Of a stretch of DNA of 59,514 bases, positions 44,316 through 53,951 are shown piece after piece (the stretch's first letter is position 1; each line of letters begins with the position of its first letter). The DNA lies in NCBI GenBank assembly GCA_020061355.1, contig JAGUYK010000017.1, forward strand, positions 1-59,514. Reading direction: 5' to 3'. The DNA is from Ignavibacteriales bacterium. GTDB lineage: Bacteria > Bacteroidota > Ignavibacteria > Ignavibacteriales > Melioribacteraceae. The notes below the pieces were generated by a model, which saw nothing but the letters and a program-made list of their open reading frames with translations, did not search any database and had not been told where the DNA came from. Made by a program: the position numbers and the translations under genes.

Positions 44316-44528
44316 TTATTTCACAAATGTGACGTCTTGAGCTTGCGGTCCTTTCGGTCCATCACCAACTGTGAATTCAACCTTCTGACCTTTTTCAAGA
44401 CTTTTAAATCCTTCGGTTTTGATAGATGAGAAGTGTACAAAAACATCTCCGCCCTGCGTGCGTTCGATAAAACCGAAACCCTTAGCAGCATTAAACCATT
44501 TTACGGTTCCGTGTTCACGTTCTGCCAT
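44316..44528 (-). CDS. csp: Cold-shock domain protein
   Basis: A 70-residue single-domain OB-fold RNA chaperone. The start [32 protein letters not shown] contains RNP1 (KGFGFI) and RNP2 (VFVHF). It melts mRNA secondary structure. The 151-base upstream gap is AT-rich and probably provides a long 5' leader, as is usual for csp genes, but no defined structure was confirmed. Confidence 0.97.
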   Translation of the reverse strand: MAEREHGTVKWFNAAKGFGFIERTQGGDVFVHFSSIKTEGFKSLEKGQKVEFTVGDGPKGPQAQDVTFVK

Positions 44529-44679
44529 TTAAAACTCCAATTAATATTACTGATAAAACTTTTTTGAAGAACAACATTTCAAGAACAATTTTTTAAGGAA
44601 ACCAAAATTTGTAATTGCTTTCTGCTCTTCGGATCAAACTTAGTAATAATTTGTTTTCGAACAAAAAGATTTTATAAAT

Positions 44680-45024
44680 TTATTTAATCATCATTGCAAT
44701 TTGAGCTGCTTGCTTCTGGTTATATTCAAATGCGATCTTCTTATAGTTAACAAGGTCAATAATTGTACCTATCATACAAATACCGCCAGTTAGCAAATAA
44801 AGAATTCCAAGCCCTATCTGGTCGGTTAAAAATCTTTGTATGCCGGCTATTCCTAAAAATCCAACAAGTGTAACAAGAAGAATCACCTGCGGATCTCTTC
44901 TGCGAGCACGGTAAATATTTGCAAATTGCTGGGCTTTCTGTTCATCGAGATTTTTGATAATGCTCGAAATGTACATTTGCTCTTCGCCCATAATTTCAGG
45001 CATTAGTTCGTAGACGTTTGCCAT
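44680..45024 (-). CDS. TM2-domain membrane protein
   Basis: A 114-residue protein. Residues 1-45 are soluble and helical. The TM2 domain follows from about 47: a hydrophobic helix VILLVTLVGFLGIAGIQRFLTDQIGLGILYLLTGG and a second helix with IGTIIDLVNY. The G-x-x-R-F-L-x(5)-G-x-x-Y-L-L-T-G-G-x-x-x-I-x-D pattern is diagnostic. Its function is not established. The start overlaps the preceding DUF2752 gene by 22 bases, so the two are tightly linked. Confidence 0.88.
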   Translation of the reverse strand: MANVYELMPEIMGEEQMYISSIIKNLDEQKAQQFANIYRARRRDPQVILLVTLVGFLGIAGIQRFLTDQIGLGILYLLTGGICMIGTIIDLVNYKKIAFEYNQKQAAQIAMMIK

Positions 45025-45341
45025 GAAGCACCTCTCTTTGGTTGTTGAAAGTTGTTTATTGTTTGTTTGGCTAATTTTATAATTCTTAATAGAATTAGAA
45101 CAAATGCTGCAATTCCAAGCGGATGAGTCTGAAATGAATCTGTTAAATCACCATGATATAAAAATGAAATTGATCTCCCCAGACCGCAGCCCGGGCAGTA
45201 TTCAATACCCATATTATGGAAAGGACAGAATGTAAATTCCTGAACTTCATATGGATTTATAAAGAGTAGATATAAAAGTGCAAATGACCAAAGTAAGGCT
45301 TCAAAGTTAATCTTCGTTATTATGTTTTTTAATCTATTCAT
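45003..45341 (-). CDS. DUF2752-family membrane protein
   Basis: A 112-residue protein with two membrane helices (about 14-28 and 77-92). The family signature GIEYCPGCGLGRSISFLYHGDL at about 46-66 has the conserved CPxCGLxRS. Proteins of this family often sit next to TM2-domain genes, as here, suggesting a joint membrane function that is not characterised. Confidence 0.88.
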   Translation of the reverse strand: MNRLKNIITKINFEALLWSFALLYLLFINPYEVQEFTFCPFHNMGIEYCPGCGLGRSISFLYHGDLTDSFQTHPLGIAAFVLILLRIIKLAKQTINNFQQPKRGASWQTSTN

Positions 45342-45453
45342 GGATAGATCATAAAATTATGGTTCGATAATACTTGAAAATGATACTTTTATCAAGCTTC
45401 AAATAATTAGTCGTTTGGTTTCATAATTGGTTTTATCCGATCACAAAATTTTA

Positions 45454-45978
45454 TTATTGAAGTACTATTGAAGTGAGGGTCTTTACACTATTGTTCTCAT
45501 AGGAAATAATATCGAGTTTGTTAATTGCACCTACAATCTCAATGTTTTTACTGTTAATTCTGTCTGCAAGACTTTTACATTTTAACGGGTTTAGACTATT
45601 TGCAATTCCCAGGTGTGGAATAAAAGGTATATCAAGACGCAATTCTTTTTCAAGAATCCCGGTGTAAAGTGCATCATGAAGTTTAACAAACAAACGGTAT
45701 CCTTCTTCGGGGATCAAAAATAGATCGGTATAATCGCTGAATGAGTCTTTTACAATTTGAGCGCATCGAAGCACAAAGAAAAATGTTCCGAACTTATTCG
45801 TAATTTTTTTAACATGATCTGCCAATAGATTAAATTCGATATTTGCGACGGGGAAAACAATTGTAAAATGCGGATCAACTATATTATAAAAACGTTCATC
45901 ATGTTTTTTTCGGATCGATTGAATCCAGTTGAAATCTTTTTTATCAATTGTTGGATATGCTACTACTAAATGCGACAT
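45454..45978 (-). CDS. 2'-5' RNA ligase-like 2H phosphoesterase
   Basis: A 174-residue member of the 2H superfamily. The first catalytic motif is PHFTIVFP (HxT) near residue 37. The equivalent second site reads IPHLGIAN near residue 134, with Gly in place of Thr/Ser, so the second HxT is altered. The fold order and length (about 170-180) fit. It may be a hydrolase of cyclic phosphates in RNA or nucleotides. The last codon abuts the DinB gene: its start is directly after the DinB stop. Confidence 0.72.
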   Translation of the reverse strand: MSHLVVAYPTIDKKDFNWIQSIRKKHDERFYNIVDPHFTIVFPVANIEFNLLADHVKKITNKFGTFFFVLRCAQIVKDSFSDYTDLFLIPEEGYRLFVKLHDALYTGILEKELRLDIPFIPHLGIANSLNPLKCKSLADRINSKNIEIVGAINKLDIISYENNSVKTLTSIVLQ

Positions 45979-46488
45979 TTATAAATATCTCTCTTTTATT
46001 ACTTCAAAGTGATGTTCTGCATGTCCTGCAATGATATATGCCAAACCGCGAACAGTTACATCATAACCGGACGCGTTTCCTTTTTTAAGCCACATTTCGT
46101 TTTTCATAGAACGGAATACTGAGATGGTGGATCTACGAAGGTTTAAAAATTCTTCAATTAGGAGTGATAAATTTGTCTTATCATAATTGGAGTTGTTGAT
46201 ATACTCGTTTTCATCAAATCCTTGAAGCGGTTTCTGGTCCCCTCTGGAAAATCTTAGAGCCCGGTATGCGAAAACCCTTTCTGCGTCCATAATATGTCCG
46301 AGTACTTCTCTTATACTCCACTTGCCCGGGGCGTATCTCTGCTTTGATTTATCTTCTGAAATGTTTGAAAATAAATTTACAGCAGCAATTAACTGATCTT
46401 CAAGTACATCAGAAATATCTCCATCCGGAACAGCTTCAACATATTTATGATAATACTCAGCGTATTCAGTTTTGTCAGGTCTATTCAC
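45979..46488 (-). CDS. DinB-family four-helix metal-binding protein
   Basis: A start at GTG 46488 is preferred over the upstream TTG at 46509: GGGAGG lies seven bases before it, and it overlaps the mgsA stop by only eight bases. The 169-residue protein has [22 protein letters not shown] near residue 52, giving the first His, and the C-terminal [16 protein letters not shown] with the other two His ligands. DinB/YfiT enzymes are thiol S-transferases or metal hydrolases. The role here is unknown. Confidence 0.85.
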   Translation of the reverse strand: MNRPDKTEYAEYYHKYVEAVPDGDISDVLEDQLIAAVNLFSNISEDKSKQRYAPGKWSIREVLGHIMDAERVFAYRALRFSRGDQKPLQGFDENEYINNSNYDKTNLSLLIEEFLNLRRSTISVFRSMKNEMWLKKGNASGYDVTVRGLAYIIAGHAEHHFEVIKERYL

Positions 46489-46963
46489 TGTATGACCTCC
46501 CGGAATCAATTCTTCTTTTTCTATAATTATCGTAGTCGGGCATTATTCTTGCGTATTCACTTGTCATAAGAGGTGAAGAAAAAATAAAATCGGCTGATGC
46601 ACGATTACAGGCAATTGGAATATTCCAGACAACGGCAATTCTTAAAAGTGCTTTAACATCCGGATCATGAGGTTGTGCTTCCAGCGGATCCCAGAAGAAT
46701 ATCAGCAGATCGATTTCGCTTTGAGAGATCATCGCTCCTATCTGAAGATCTCCTCCGAGCGGACCACTTTGCAATTTGTTGATTTTAATACCAAGTGATT
46801 GTTCGAGTAGTGTTCCCGTTGTACCTGTTGCTAAAATATTATGGCTGGCAAGAGAATCCTTATTATACTTTGCCCATTCAATTAAATCTTTCTTCTTATT
46901 ATCGTGCGCTACCAATGCAATTGTTTTCCTGCTTGATAATTCTTTTTTCAATACATCTTCCAA
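46481..46963 (-). CDS. mgsA: Methylglyoxal synthase
   Basis: A 160-residue enzyme that converts dihydroxyacetone phosphate to methylglyoxal, a bypass of lower glycolysis. [17 protein letters not shown] near residue 14, [10 protein letters not shown] near 46, [16 protein letters not shown] near 64 and [19 protein letters not shown] near 91 are all classic MgsA, with the catalytic Asp in GGD and the His in PHD. It heads a run with DinB and the 2H enzyme. Confidence 0.94.
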   Translation of the reverse strand: MEDVLKKELSSRKTIALVAHDNKKKDLIEWAKYNKDSLASHNILATGTTGTLLEQSLGIKINKLQSGPLGGDLQIGAMISQSEIDLLIFFWDPLEAQPHDPDVKALLRIAVVWNIPIACNRASADFIFSSPLMTSEYARIMPDYDNYRKRRIDSGRSYSE

Positions 46964-46979
46964 TTTAAAATTCCTTCTC

Positions 46980-49322
46980 TTATTTCATCAGTAACAATTT
47001 TATTATAGATGAATATTTATTACTACTTACTTTGCAAATGTACAAACCGGAACCGACTTTTGTATTTAAATTATTTTTGCCATTCCAGTTTATTTTATGA
47101 GTGCCGGGTGATTTATCCGGTTCTTGTGTGGTCCAGATTTCTCTTCCCAATGGATCATAGATAGCAATGGAAACATCTGAAACAGTAGGCAGTTGATATA
47201 AAATTGTTGTTGATGGATTAAAAGGATTTGGATAAGCAGCAACTTTAAATTCCGTCGGAAGCGCTTTCTCTTTTATATTAGTGATAATATTCGATGAGCC
47301 TGGAGTTGGAGACATAAATCTCCAGACGTCAGAGCCGTCCGGAAATCTACCGAACGAAACATCGGTAGTTTGAGATCCAAAGGATAAAGAGTCGAGCCAG
47401 GTTGTACCGTCACGGGATACAATTCCTATAAACTCTCCATCTTTAGAAAGCTTAAAGTTGGTATGTATTCCGGGCTGATTATCGTTATGATTTTCATCGC
47501 ACCAGACAATTAAGTGTTCACCGGGATTTAATATCAGATTGCTATCTTTGAACTGCCACTTTTTTAAATTGTCCTTTTTATCTGTTAGATACATTCCGCT
47601 TAATAATATCTGCTGACCAGTTGGATTGTAGAGTTCAATCCAATCGTCATATTCTCCTGCAGGATCTTTTATTGTATTTGAATTATCAGCCATAAATTCA
47701 TTTATTACAACCGAGTTTGTAATCGATCCTCCTGATTTAACTTCAATAAACTGATTGCGCGGATAGATTACTTTATTACCTTCATTATCGGTTGCCTCAA
47801 TTTTAAATCGTCCAAATCCGTTCTGACCAAGCGGAGGAATTACACCAACCCATCTGTCATTATCGGCAACCTTTCCATTTTGAACAGGACTGAATTTCAT
47901 ATCATAAAAATAAATAACGGTTAAGAGTCCTGGATGGTATTGCATTGTCATGTTAGTAATTGTTCCGCTATCAAATCCGGAAGCATAGACATAAATGGAA
48001 TCATTCGGACCGGGATTCTTGGGTGAATAATCAATCTTATAAATAATCGGTTTAGCATTTACATAATTGATCTGGTTTGATATAGAATTGTACCTAACCT
48101 GGATAAATTCCTTGATGCCCCTTTTGACGTGAAGTTTATTCATTTCATCGAAAGAGTTTGTAAAGTCTGACATTGTAAAGCCGTAATCAAGTGTCCTGTA
48201 AGCATCGCTTACGGCATATCCTGTAATCTTATCGCGAATTGTATTAACCTTCGATGCGAGGTTATTAATGTTTACAAGGTTATTTCTAAAGAACTCTATG
48301 AAGTGAGTATAAAGATTCCTGTACTCCGGAATTGTTAAAATTCTTTCTATCAATGGGCGGGATGAGCTATTATCGACCTTCGGGAAATTATATGGATTAG
48401 CCGCTGCCCAGTTTATATCCCACCAGCTTATACCAAATGTATTATCGTAATCGTAAGGAATCCAGTTAAACTTCTTCTCGGTCGGTTCAAAATAGAGATA
48501 GTAATTATTCATCAACGACCAGTAATCGTCCCAGCCGCCAATCATTAAATTCATTGCCTGGTACATTAAAAATTGTTCAACATGAAAAATTGATTCTAAC
48601 GAATCCGCAAAAACGTTTTGAGGAGTTTGATTAATTATTTTTATAAAACGGGCAAGCTGAGTATAATCGTTTTTACTTTCATTTGTAGTTAGCTCATATG
48701 CTTGCCGATTCCCGGAAAAAAGTTTATATAAGTTTGGATCACTTCCTTTATATGTTAAATCTGCGGGATAGAGACATTTCCAGAGATTGCCGCTGTCGTC
48801 GTTAAAATTCTTCTTTAAAAATTCGTCGTCAATATGCTCAACCGAAATATATAAACCGTGATAAGCGTTATTAATATATACTGCTGCGTGAGCAGCCCGA
48901 CTTGCAATTGAACCAGCATTTTGAAAAAGGTCCCAGCTTATTTTTGCCCGCGCTATAGATGGATCATTATGCTCTCCATTCAGATTCATTTTATCGACAT
49001 CGTAAAATTCTCTGCCCGGAACAAAATCATTAAATGATAGCTTAAATGATTTCTTTCTTGAGTCGCGCGAAGTGTTGCCGCGAATTCTAATGCCTACATC
49101 GGCAATAGTTGTATCGATAAATTTATTTTTAAAATGAATCGAACACCTGTGAAGTGAATCGGAATGCGGATTATTCATCATCCAAGTATAATCTGCACTG
49201 TTCATTGTAATCCCTACAGACGCTACCTCAGTATCATTATACAGCTTCCAGCTCTGATCGGTACTTTGCGCAAATGTTGTTGATAAAAATAACGCTATAA
49301 AAAATGTTGCATAAAGTTTCAT
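46980..49322 (-). CDS. CotH-like secreted protein with lamin-tail domain and T9SS sorting domain
   Basis: A 780-residue exported protein. A signal peptide (cleavage near residue 18, FAQS) is followed by a CotH kinase-like domain, about 35-400, with [21 protein letters not shown] and the late [16 protein letters not shown] segment, which has the metal-binding DxDxx of CotH. A beta-rich linker at about 430-530 precedes a lamin-tail domain ([19 protein letters not shown]) at about 545-655. The C-terminal 90 residues ([18 protein letters not shown] onward) form a type A T9SS sorting domain. CotH kinases phosphorylate secreted proteins; here the substrate is unknown. Confidence 0.88.
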   Translation of the reverse strand: MKLYATFFIALFLSTTFAQSTDQSWKLYNDTEVASVGITMNSADYTWMMNNPHSDSLHRCSIHFKNKFIDTTIADVGIRIRGNTSRDSRKKSFKLSFNDFVPGREFYDVDKMNLNGEHNDPSIARAKISWDLFQNAGSIASRAAHAAVYINNAYHGLYISVEHIDDEFLKKNFNDDSGNLWKCLYPADLTYKGSDPNLYKLFSGNRQAYELTTNESKNDYTQLARFIKIINQTPQNVFADSLESIFHVEQFLMYQAMNLMIGGWDDYWSLMNNYYLYFEPTEKKFNWIPYDYDNTFGISWWDINWAAANPYNFPKVDNSSSRPLIERILTIPEYRNLYTHFIEFFRNNLVNINNLASKVNTIRDKITGYAVSDAYRTLDYGFTMSDFTNSFDEMNKLHVKRGIKEFIQVRYNSISNQINYVNAKPIIYKIDYSPKNPGPNDSIYVYASGFDSGTITNMTMQYHPGLLTVIYFYDMKFSPVQNGKVADNDRWVGVIPPLGQNGFGRFKIEATDNEGNKVIYPRNQFIEVKSGGSITNSVVINEFMADNSNTIKDPAGEYDDWIELYNPTGQQILLSGMYLTDKKDNLKKWQFKDSNLILNPGEHLIVWCDENHNDNQPGIHTNFKLSKDGEFIGIVSRDGTTWLDSLSFGSQTTDVSFGRFPDGSDVWRFMSPTPGSSNIITNIKEKALPTEFKVAAYPNPFNPSTTILYQLPTVSDVSIAIYDPLGREIWTTQEPDKSPGTHKINWNGKNNLNTKVGSGLYICKVSSNKYSSIIKLLLMK

Positions 49323-49483
49323 TAAGAATCCATTTGGGAAATAATTACATAATTAAGGTAAGAAACTGAATTGAATATTTCTAACCATTATCAATCACAT
49401 TTCATTGAATTTTTATAATAAATAGTAATTGCTTTTGAGGAAATTATTTCAAAATTTGAATTCGGAAATCAAATGGAGTTAGC

Positions 49484-50794
49484 ATGTCATCACGCCGGGA
49501 ATTCCTTAACAAATTTTTACTTTCAACAGGTGCCACATTTGTAGTTCTTAGAACCGATGCAATTGCGAGAGTTGCAGAAGCTGTAGAAGAGCTTGCTATT
49601 GATAAGTCACCAAAAGAACTTGCATCAGACGATGCCTTCTGGGGGCGAATCCAATCCGCATTCGATGTTGACCGGACATTGATCAATCTGAACAACGGAG
49701 GTGTATCTCCGTCACCTAAAGTTGTAATGGATACTTTCAAGAGATACACAGATTATTCCAACCAGGCGCCGGCTTATTTTATGTGGCGGCATGTTGAACC
49801 TCAGATTGAAACTGTTAGAGAAAAGCTTGCTATTGTATTTGGATGCAGCAAAGAGGAAGTTGCAATAACACGTAATGCCAGCGAAGCGCTTCAAATAGTT
49901 CAGCAGGGAATGAATTTAATAAGCGGTGATGAAGTCCTAACAACTACACAAGACTATCCGCGCATGATTACAACTTATACTCAACTTGAAAGAAGATGGG
50001 GTGTAAAACTTGTTCAGGTTCCATATCCAACTCCATTGCTGAATAAAGAAGATTATGTCAATGCATTTCGAAAGGGAATTACTTCAAAAACAAAAGCAAT
50101 TCTTGTAAGTCATATTTGTTTTTTAACCGGTCAGATTTTACCAATACTTCATGTGAGCAGATTAGCTCACGAACACGGAATCCCGGTTATTTGCGACGCT
50201 GCACATTCATTCAATCATATTCCGTATAAACTCTCTGACCTTGAATGTGATTTCTTCGGCACCTCTCTTCATAAATGGACGTATGCACCTGTAGGCACAG
50301 GCATGCTTTATATGAAAAAGGATTTGATTAAAACAATCTGGCCATTAATGGCAGCACCAAAAGAAATGGATGAAAATATCCGCAAGTTTGAAGAGATAGG
50401 TACTCACCCTGCAGCAACACATAATGCAATTGCAGAAGCTCTTGCATTCAACGAAGCAATAGGTATTGAAAGGAAAGCTGAACGATTCCGGTATTTGCAT
50501 TCAATTTGGATAAACAGGGTCCGTGGATTCAGCAATGTCAAATTCAGAGTGAATATTGACGATCCTTCCAACTGGTGCGGTCTGGTTAACTTTTATATTG
50601 ATGGTGTTGATGTTGGAAAGCTTGTGGATTATCTGCTTAGTAAGCATAGAATTTATGTAGTGCCGATTGTTCATCCTGAGTTTAAAGGTATTCGTGTAAC
50701 TCCGAATGTTTATACGCTGACTTCGGAGATTGATCTCTTTGCAGATATAATAATTTCCGTTGCAAAAGGTGAAATTAAAGAGGTGATGGGGTAA
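49484..50794 (+). CDS. Class V aminotransferase-fold protein with Tat signal
   Basis: A 436-residue PLP enzyme. The N-terminus SSRREFLNKFLLSTGATFVV is a twin-arginine-type signal followed by a hydrophobic stretch. The PLP lysine is K264 in TSLHKWTYAPVGTG. NNGGVSPSPKVVMDTFKRY near residue 70 and CDAAHSFNHIPY near 239 match isopenicillin-N-epimerase/cysteine-desulfurase-like proteins. Export of a folded PLP enzyme by Tat is plausible because the cofactor must be loaded inside. The reaction is not determined. Confidence 0.85.
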   Translation: MSSRREFLNKFLLSTGATFVVLRTDAIARVAEAVEELAIDKSPKELASDDAFWGRIQSAFDVDRTLINLNNGGVSPSPKVVMDTFKRYTDYSNQAPAYFMWRHVEPQIETVREKLAIVFGCSKEEVAITRNASEALQIVQQGMNLISGDEVLTTTQDYPRMITTYTQLERRWGVKLVQVPYPTPLLNKEDYVNAFRKGITSKTKAILVSHICFLTGQILPILHVSRLAHEHGIPVICDAAHSFNHIPYKLSDLECDFFGTSLHKWTYAPVGTGMLYMKKDLIKTIWPLMAAPKEMDENIRKFEEIGTHPAATHNAIAEALAFNEAIGIERKAERFRYLHSIWINRVRGFSNVKFRVNIDDPSNWCGLVNFYIDGVDVGKLVDYLLSKHRIYVVPIVHPEFKGIRVTPNVYTLTSEIDLFADIIISVAKGEIKEVMG

Positions 50795-50811
50795 AACGAT
50801 AGCTGGAAGAA

Positions 50812-51852
50812 TCAGAAGAAATTCTTAAAGTAATACCCTTTACTTAGCAGGTAAGACCGATGCTGTTTTATAAATTCCGCAACCGATTCTATACCTATAA
50901 CTTTTGTAATACCTGTCCGCAGTACTTGTTCTTTCTGAACATAGATATCGCCTTTGTAAGGAATCATGGGGTTGAATTCCAGATCCTGTTGTTTGGAAAT
51001 TGGATGAAGTATAAACTGATAATCTGCCGGTACAGATTTTACTAAACCGACAAGTTCGAAATTAGGGACACCATCGCGTATTGCAAGCACAATTCCCCCG
51101 CTTGAACCCCGATTGAAAACAGCATCAATCAGAAAAGTGTGTTTCTCTCTGCCGGGGCTGCTTACAATTCCTTTGGATATCATTTTATAATTCATCGGAA
51201 AACCGAATACATAAATAAAACTGCCCCATTCCAATTCTGTTGAATTACCCCAGGGATAATTAAAAACAGCAAGACTTGCAGTGTTAGTAGGATGGAATTT
51301 CTTTCCAAGTAAGCAAATATCCAGAGATTTATCCATGAGTATTATCTCAAGCTCTCCGCCTTCAGGTAAGTCGGGAATATAATTTGACTGACGAGTTTTT
51401 ACAGAAACACTTTGAACGTATTCTGATAAAGAACCATCGACTTTTACGAAATACGAAATTACTGTATCAGGAAAGTTTACAATGTGCGCAACGCTAAGAA
51501 GCGCAACAATTCCAAGATCTTCTAAAACTACAGTTGCGGTTCCGGATGATGTCCTGTTGAAATAGACAATCTGAGTTGCATTTTTTTCTAATTCAATTTT
51601 TTTTATGTCGTTTACTAATAATTTGGTGGATTCATCAAACACATAACTGTTATAAAAAGCTATACTGTTTAATAACTTGATTGAATTGCTTATCTCTTCA
51701 AGCTGCTTTGAAGTGCTTTTATATGGGAATTCACTATCATACTTTCCGTCTGTTAAAGCCGGGTAAACAGTTTCATAAACGGATGTACATGATAATGTAA
51801 TGAGACTTATAAATAAAGCTGTTAACACTAAAATTCTTTTGCTCAATAGCAT
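50812..51852 (-). CDS. Trypsin-like serine protease lipoprotein
   Basis: A 346-residue protein with a signal peptide ending ITLSC, lipidated Cys at about 22. A chymotrypsin-fold protease domain follows from about 90. The triad candidates are His in LLSVAHIV (about 122), Asp in KSLDICLLG (about 176) and Ser in NRGSSGGIVLAI (about 253). No PDZ domain is present, unlike DegP. A helical segment at 45-85 precedes the protease. It is likely an anchored periplasmic or surface protease. Confidence 0.82.
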   Translation of the reverse strand: MLLSKRILVLTALFISLITLSCTSVYETVYPALTDGKYDSEFPYKSTSKQLEEISNSIKLLNSIAFYNSYVFDESTKLLVNDIKKIELEKNATQIVYFNRTSSGTATVVLEDLGIVALLSVAHIVNFPDTVISYFVKVDGSLSEYVQSVSVKTRQSNYIPDLPEGGELEIILMDKSLDICLLGKKFHPTNTASLAVFNYPWGNSTELEWGSFIYVFGFPMNYKMISKGIVSSPGREKHTFLIDAVFNRGSSGGIVLAIRDGVPNFELVGLVKSVPADYQFILHPISKQQDLEFNPMIPYKGDIYVQKEQVLRTGITKVIGIESVAEFIKQHRSYLLSKGYYFKNFF

Positions 51853-51951
51853 AAAACACCAATTCTTAATTTTTCTCTCCGTTTAAATCTACTTTAATTT
51901 GTTTATATTATAAAGTGTAAAATAAATATCGGAATTGATGTTCTTTATATA

Positions 51952-53772
51952 CTATCTATTTTCCATGTTGCCCTGATAGTTCATTTGATTCTGCATCCAT
52001 GCTTCCCTTAAAGTGATCTGCTCTTTAGTCGGATTCTCCATTACATTGAAAACATGTCTAATTTGTCTTGGTTGAACAGTAATGTTTACTTCTCGTTCTT
52101 CATTGTCTCTTAAGATGGATATTTTGAAACTATCGCCGACTTTAAGTTTGCCAATAGGAGCTAATAATTGCTGAGCATTCTGCAATGTAATTTCCTTACC
52201 ATCAAATTTGAATAAATGGTCGCCGCTTTTTAATTGAGCGATTTGAGAGGGCTCTACATTTGTCACAATAAATTTCCCATCTTTAAAACCGACTCCAAAT
52301 CCGAGACCTATTCTAGAAGAATCAACACCAGCGCTCTCAGTATATTCAATCCCGATTTTTTCAAAATAGTCTTTAACGGGTAGTTTCTCCGTACCGTCAA
52401 TATAGTTATTAATAAAAACTCCGATCTCCGGGTAAGTCATTTTCACAAATTCATCAAAAAATTTCTCTTCGCTGAAAGATTTATTAGCACCATATTTTTT
52501 GGCAAGTTCAAGAATCAATTCTCTCAATCCTCTTTTTCCATTTGATAATTCTAAGAGCCGTATATCAAGAAGAGTTCCTACAACCGAACCTTTGTTGTAT
52601 ATATTAAAGTATTGATCCTGTCTTTCGGTTGATTTTATGCCGAGCGTTGTAAGTGACATCGTCTGATCAAAATTATCATTGATTGAAAGTTTTTGCCGCA
52701 ACTGACGCAGGTAGTCATCAAGATTCATAATGTAATCTCTTAACTGCATTATGTCCGAAGCCCATTCAGTAACGCCTTCATAGAACCATAAGTGTTTGGA
52801 CATAACCGGCTTTTCATAATTGAAATTTTCTACTAACTCGCTGTGAATTAAAAGCGGAGTAACAATATGGAAAAATTCGTGTGCTGCCGTCGATCTGAGC
52901 TCAATTATATTTTGTTCTTTTAAAGTATCTTCTTTCATTACGTATATAGAGCTGTAATTATGTTCCCATGCACCGGCAGAAAAGTTTTCAAAATGGAAAA
53001 GGAATACATACCGTTCAACCGGCAGTCCCTGTAGAAATTGATTGGTCGCACTTAGTACATCTTCCAGAGAGAATAAAATATTTTCCGATTTGATTAATCC
53101 GGTTTTAGAATATGTGAACACATCAATTACAGTCTTTTCAATTTTTGTTGATGCCTTTGAAAGATTGCCTAAAAGTATTGGGGAATCGACGACATAATCG
53201 TATGTTGGTGCGTAATAATATCCATGGTTGTTCTTTTCTAATGCTGTACCTATCATCCAGTCTTCGGGATATTCCAATTTTATCTCGATCGGGTATTTCT
53301 GCATTCCGTGAAAATATCCGAATACAGTCTGACCGTTTATTAAAGCGTGGTCTTCTTCTAATGAACTTCCGCACATCGGGTAAACCGGGTTTTTATCCAT
53401 GGGTGTATCGAAGGTTTCGGCAATAGTATATTCAATTTTAGCAGCAGATTTCGGATCGGATATTTCCCATTGATTGGTAGAAATATTTACTGTTGGAATA
53501 TCCTTACCTTCTTTATCAAATACTTTAAAACTTTTTACATATCTACCGATGTCCATAATTTGATATGTGCCGGGTGCAGTTGCTGCAAATTGATAGATTT
53601 TATTTCTCTCGGTTAATTTCTCCGGAATCAAAGTCACCTTAAACAAATCGTCAGCGCGATCATTAAGATTTACATAAAACTTGTTCTGAGCAGAGAGCGA
53701 TACCAAAGAAATTAATGTGAAAAGAATAAGGAATAGAACAAATCCAATTTTACGTTTCATTTTTATACTCAA
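51952..53772 (-). CDS. M61-family glycyl aminopeptidase-like protease with PDZ domain
   Basis: A 606-residue exported peptidase. A signal peptide covers about 1-28. The N-terminal beta domain precedes the zinc motif HEFFH at 298-302 (TAAHEFFHIVTPLL), with the third ligand expected in WFYEGVTEWASD near 330. A PDZ domain spans about 500-580 (LGFGVGFKDGKFIVTNVEPSQIAQLKSGD). M61 enzymes remove N-terminal Gly/Ala residues. The C-terminus ends with a 25-residue polar tail. Confidence 0.9.
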   Translation of the reverse strand: MSIKMKRKIGFVLFLILFTLISLVSLSAQNKFYVNLNDRADDLFKVTLIPEKLTERNKIYQFAATAPGTYQIMDIGRYVKSFKVFDKEGKDIPTVNISTNQWEISDPKSAAKIEYTIAETFDTPMDKNPVYPMCGSSLEEDHALINGQTVFGYFHGMQKYPIEIKLEYPEDWMIGTALEKNNHGYYYAPTYDYVVDSPILLGNLSKASTKIEKTVIDVFTYSKTGLIKSENILFSLEDVLSATNQFLQGLPVERYVFLFHFENFSAGAWEHNYSSIYVMKEDTLKEQNIIELRSTAAHEFFHIVTPLLIHSELVENFNYEKPVMSKHLWFYEGVTEWASDIMQLRDYIMNLDDYLRQLRQKLSINDNFDQTMSLTTLGIKSTERQDQYFNIYNKGSVVGTLLDIRLLELSNGKRGLRELILELAKKYGANKSFSEEKFFDEFVKMTYPEIGVFINNYIDGTEKLPVKDYFEKIGIEYTESAGVDSSRIGLGFGVGFKDGKFIVTNVEPSQIAQLKSGDHLFKFDGKEITLQNAQQLLAPIGKLKVGDSFKISILRDNEEREVNITVQPRQIRHVFNVMENPTKEQITLREAWMQNQMNYQGNMENR

Positions 53773-53870
53773 TCTAATTTGTGTCTATTTGGACGGATTG
53801 TCGCATGGTATTGTGCCGGTCTTTTAAGAAATTTTTATTTACCAAATGATACTGGGAAAGTAATATTAAT

Positions 53871-53920
53871 AGGCAACCGGTCAAAAAAATAAGAAAACCT
53901 GTTTCCTCAACCGATTGCCT
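53871..53920 (-). terminator. Nested hairpin after the serine hydrolase gene, probable terminator
   Basis: AGGCAACCGGT (53871-53881) and ACCGATTGCCT (53910-53920) form an 11-bp stem with one mismatch. Inside it, on the minus strand, a smaller hairpin GGAAAC/GTTTTC is followed by TTATTTTTTT. The inner part looks like the terminator, with the outer arms enclosing it. Confidence 0.5.
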
Positions 53921-53951
53921 TTAAAAAATCAGTGGACGATCTTTAATTCAA

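Noticed and set aside
46489-46509. Longer DinB start at TTG 46509
   Set aside because: It would put the ribosome site GGGAGG inside the coding region; the GTG at 46488 has that site at proper spacing and only an eight-base overlap with mgsA.
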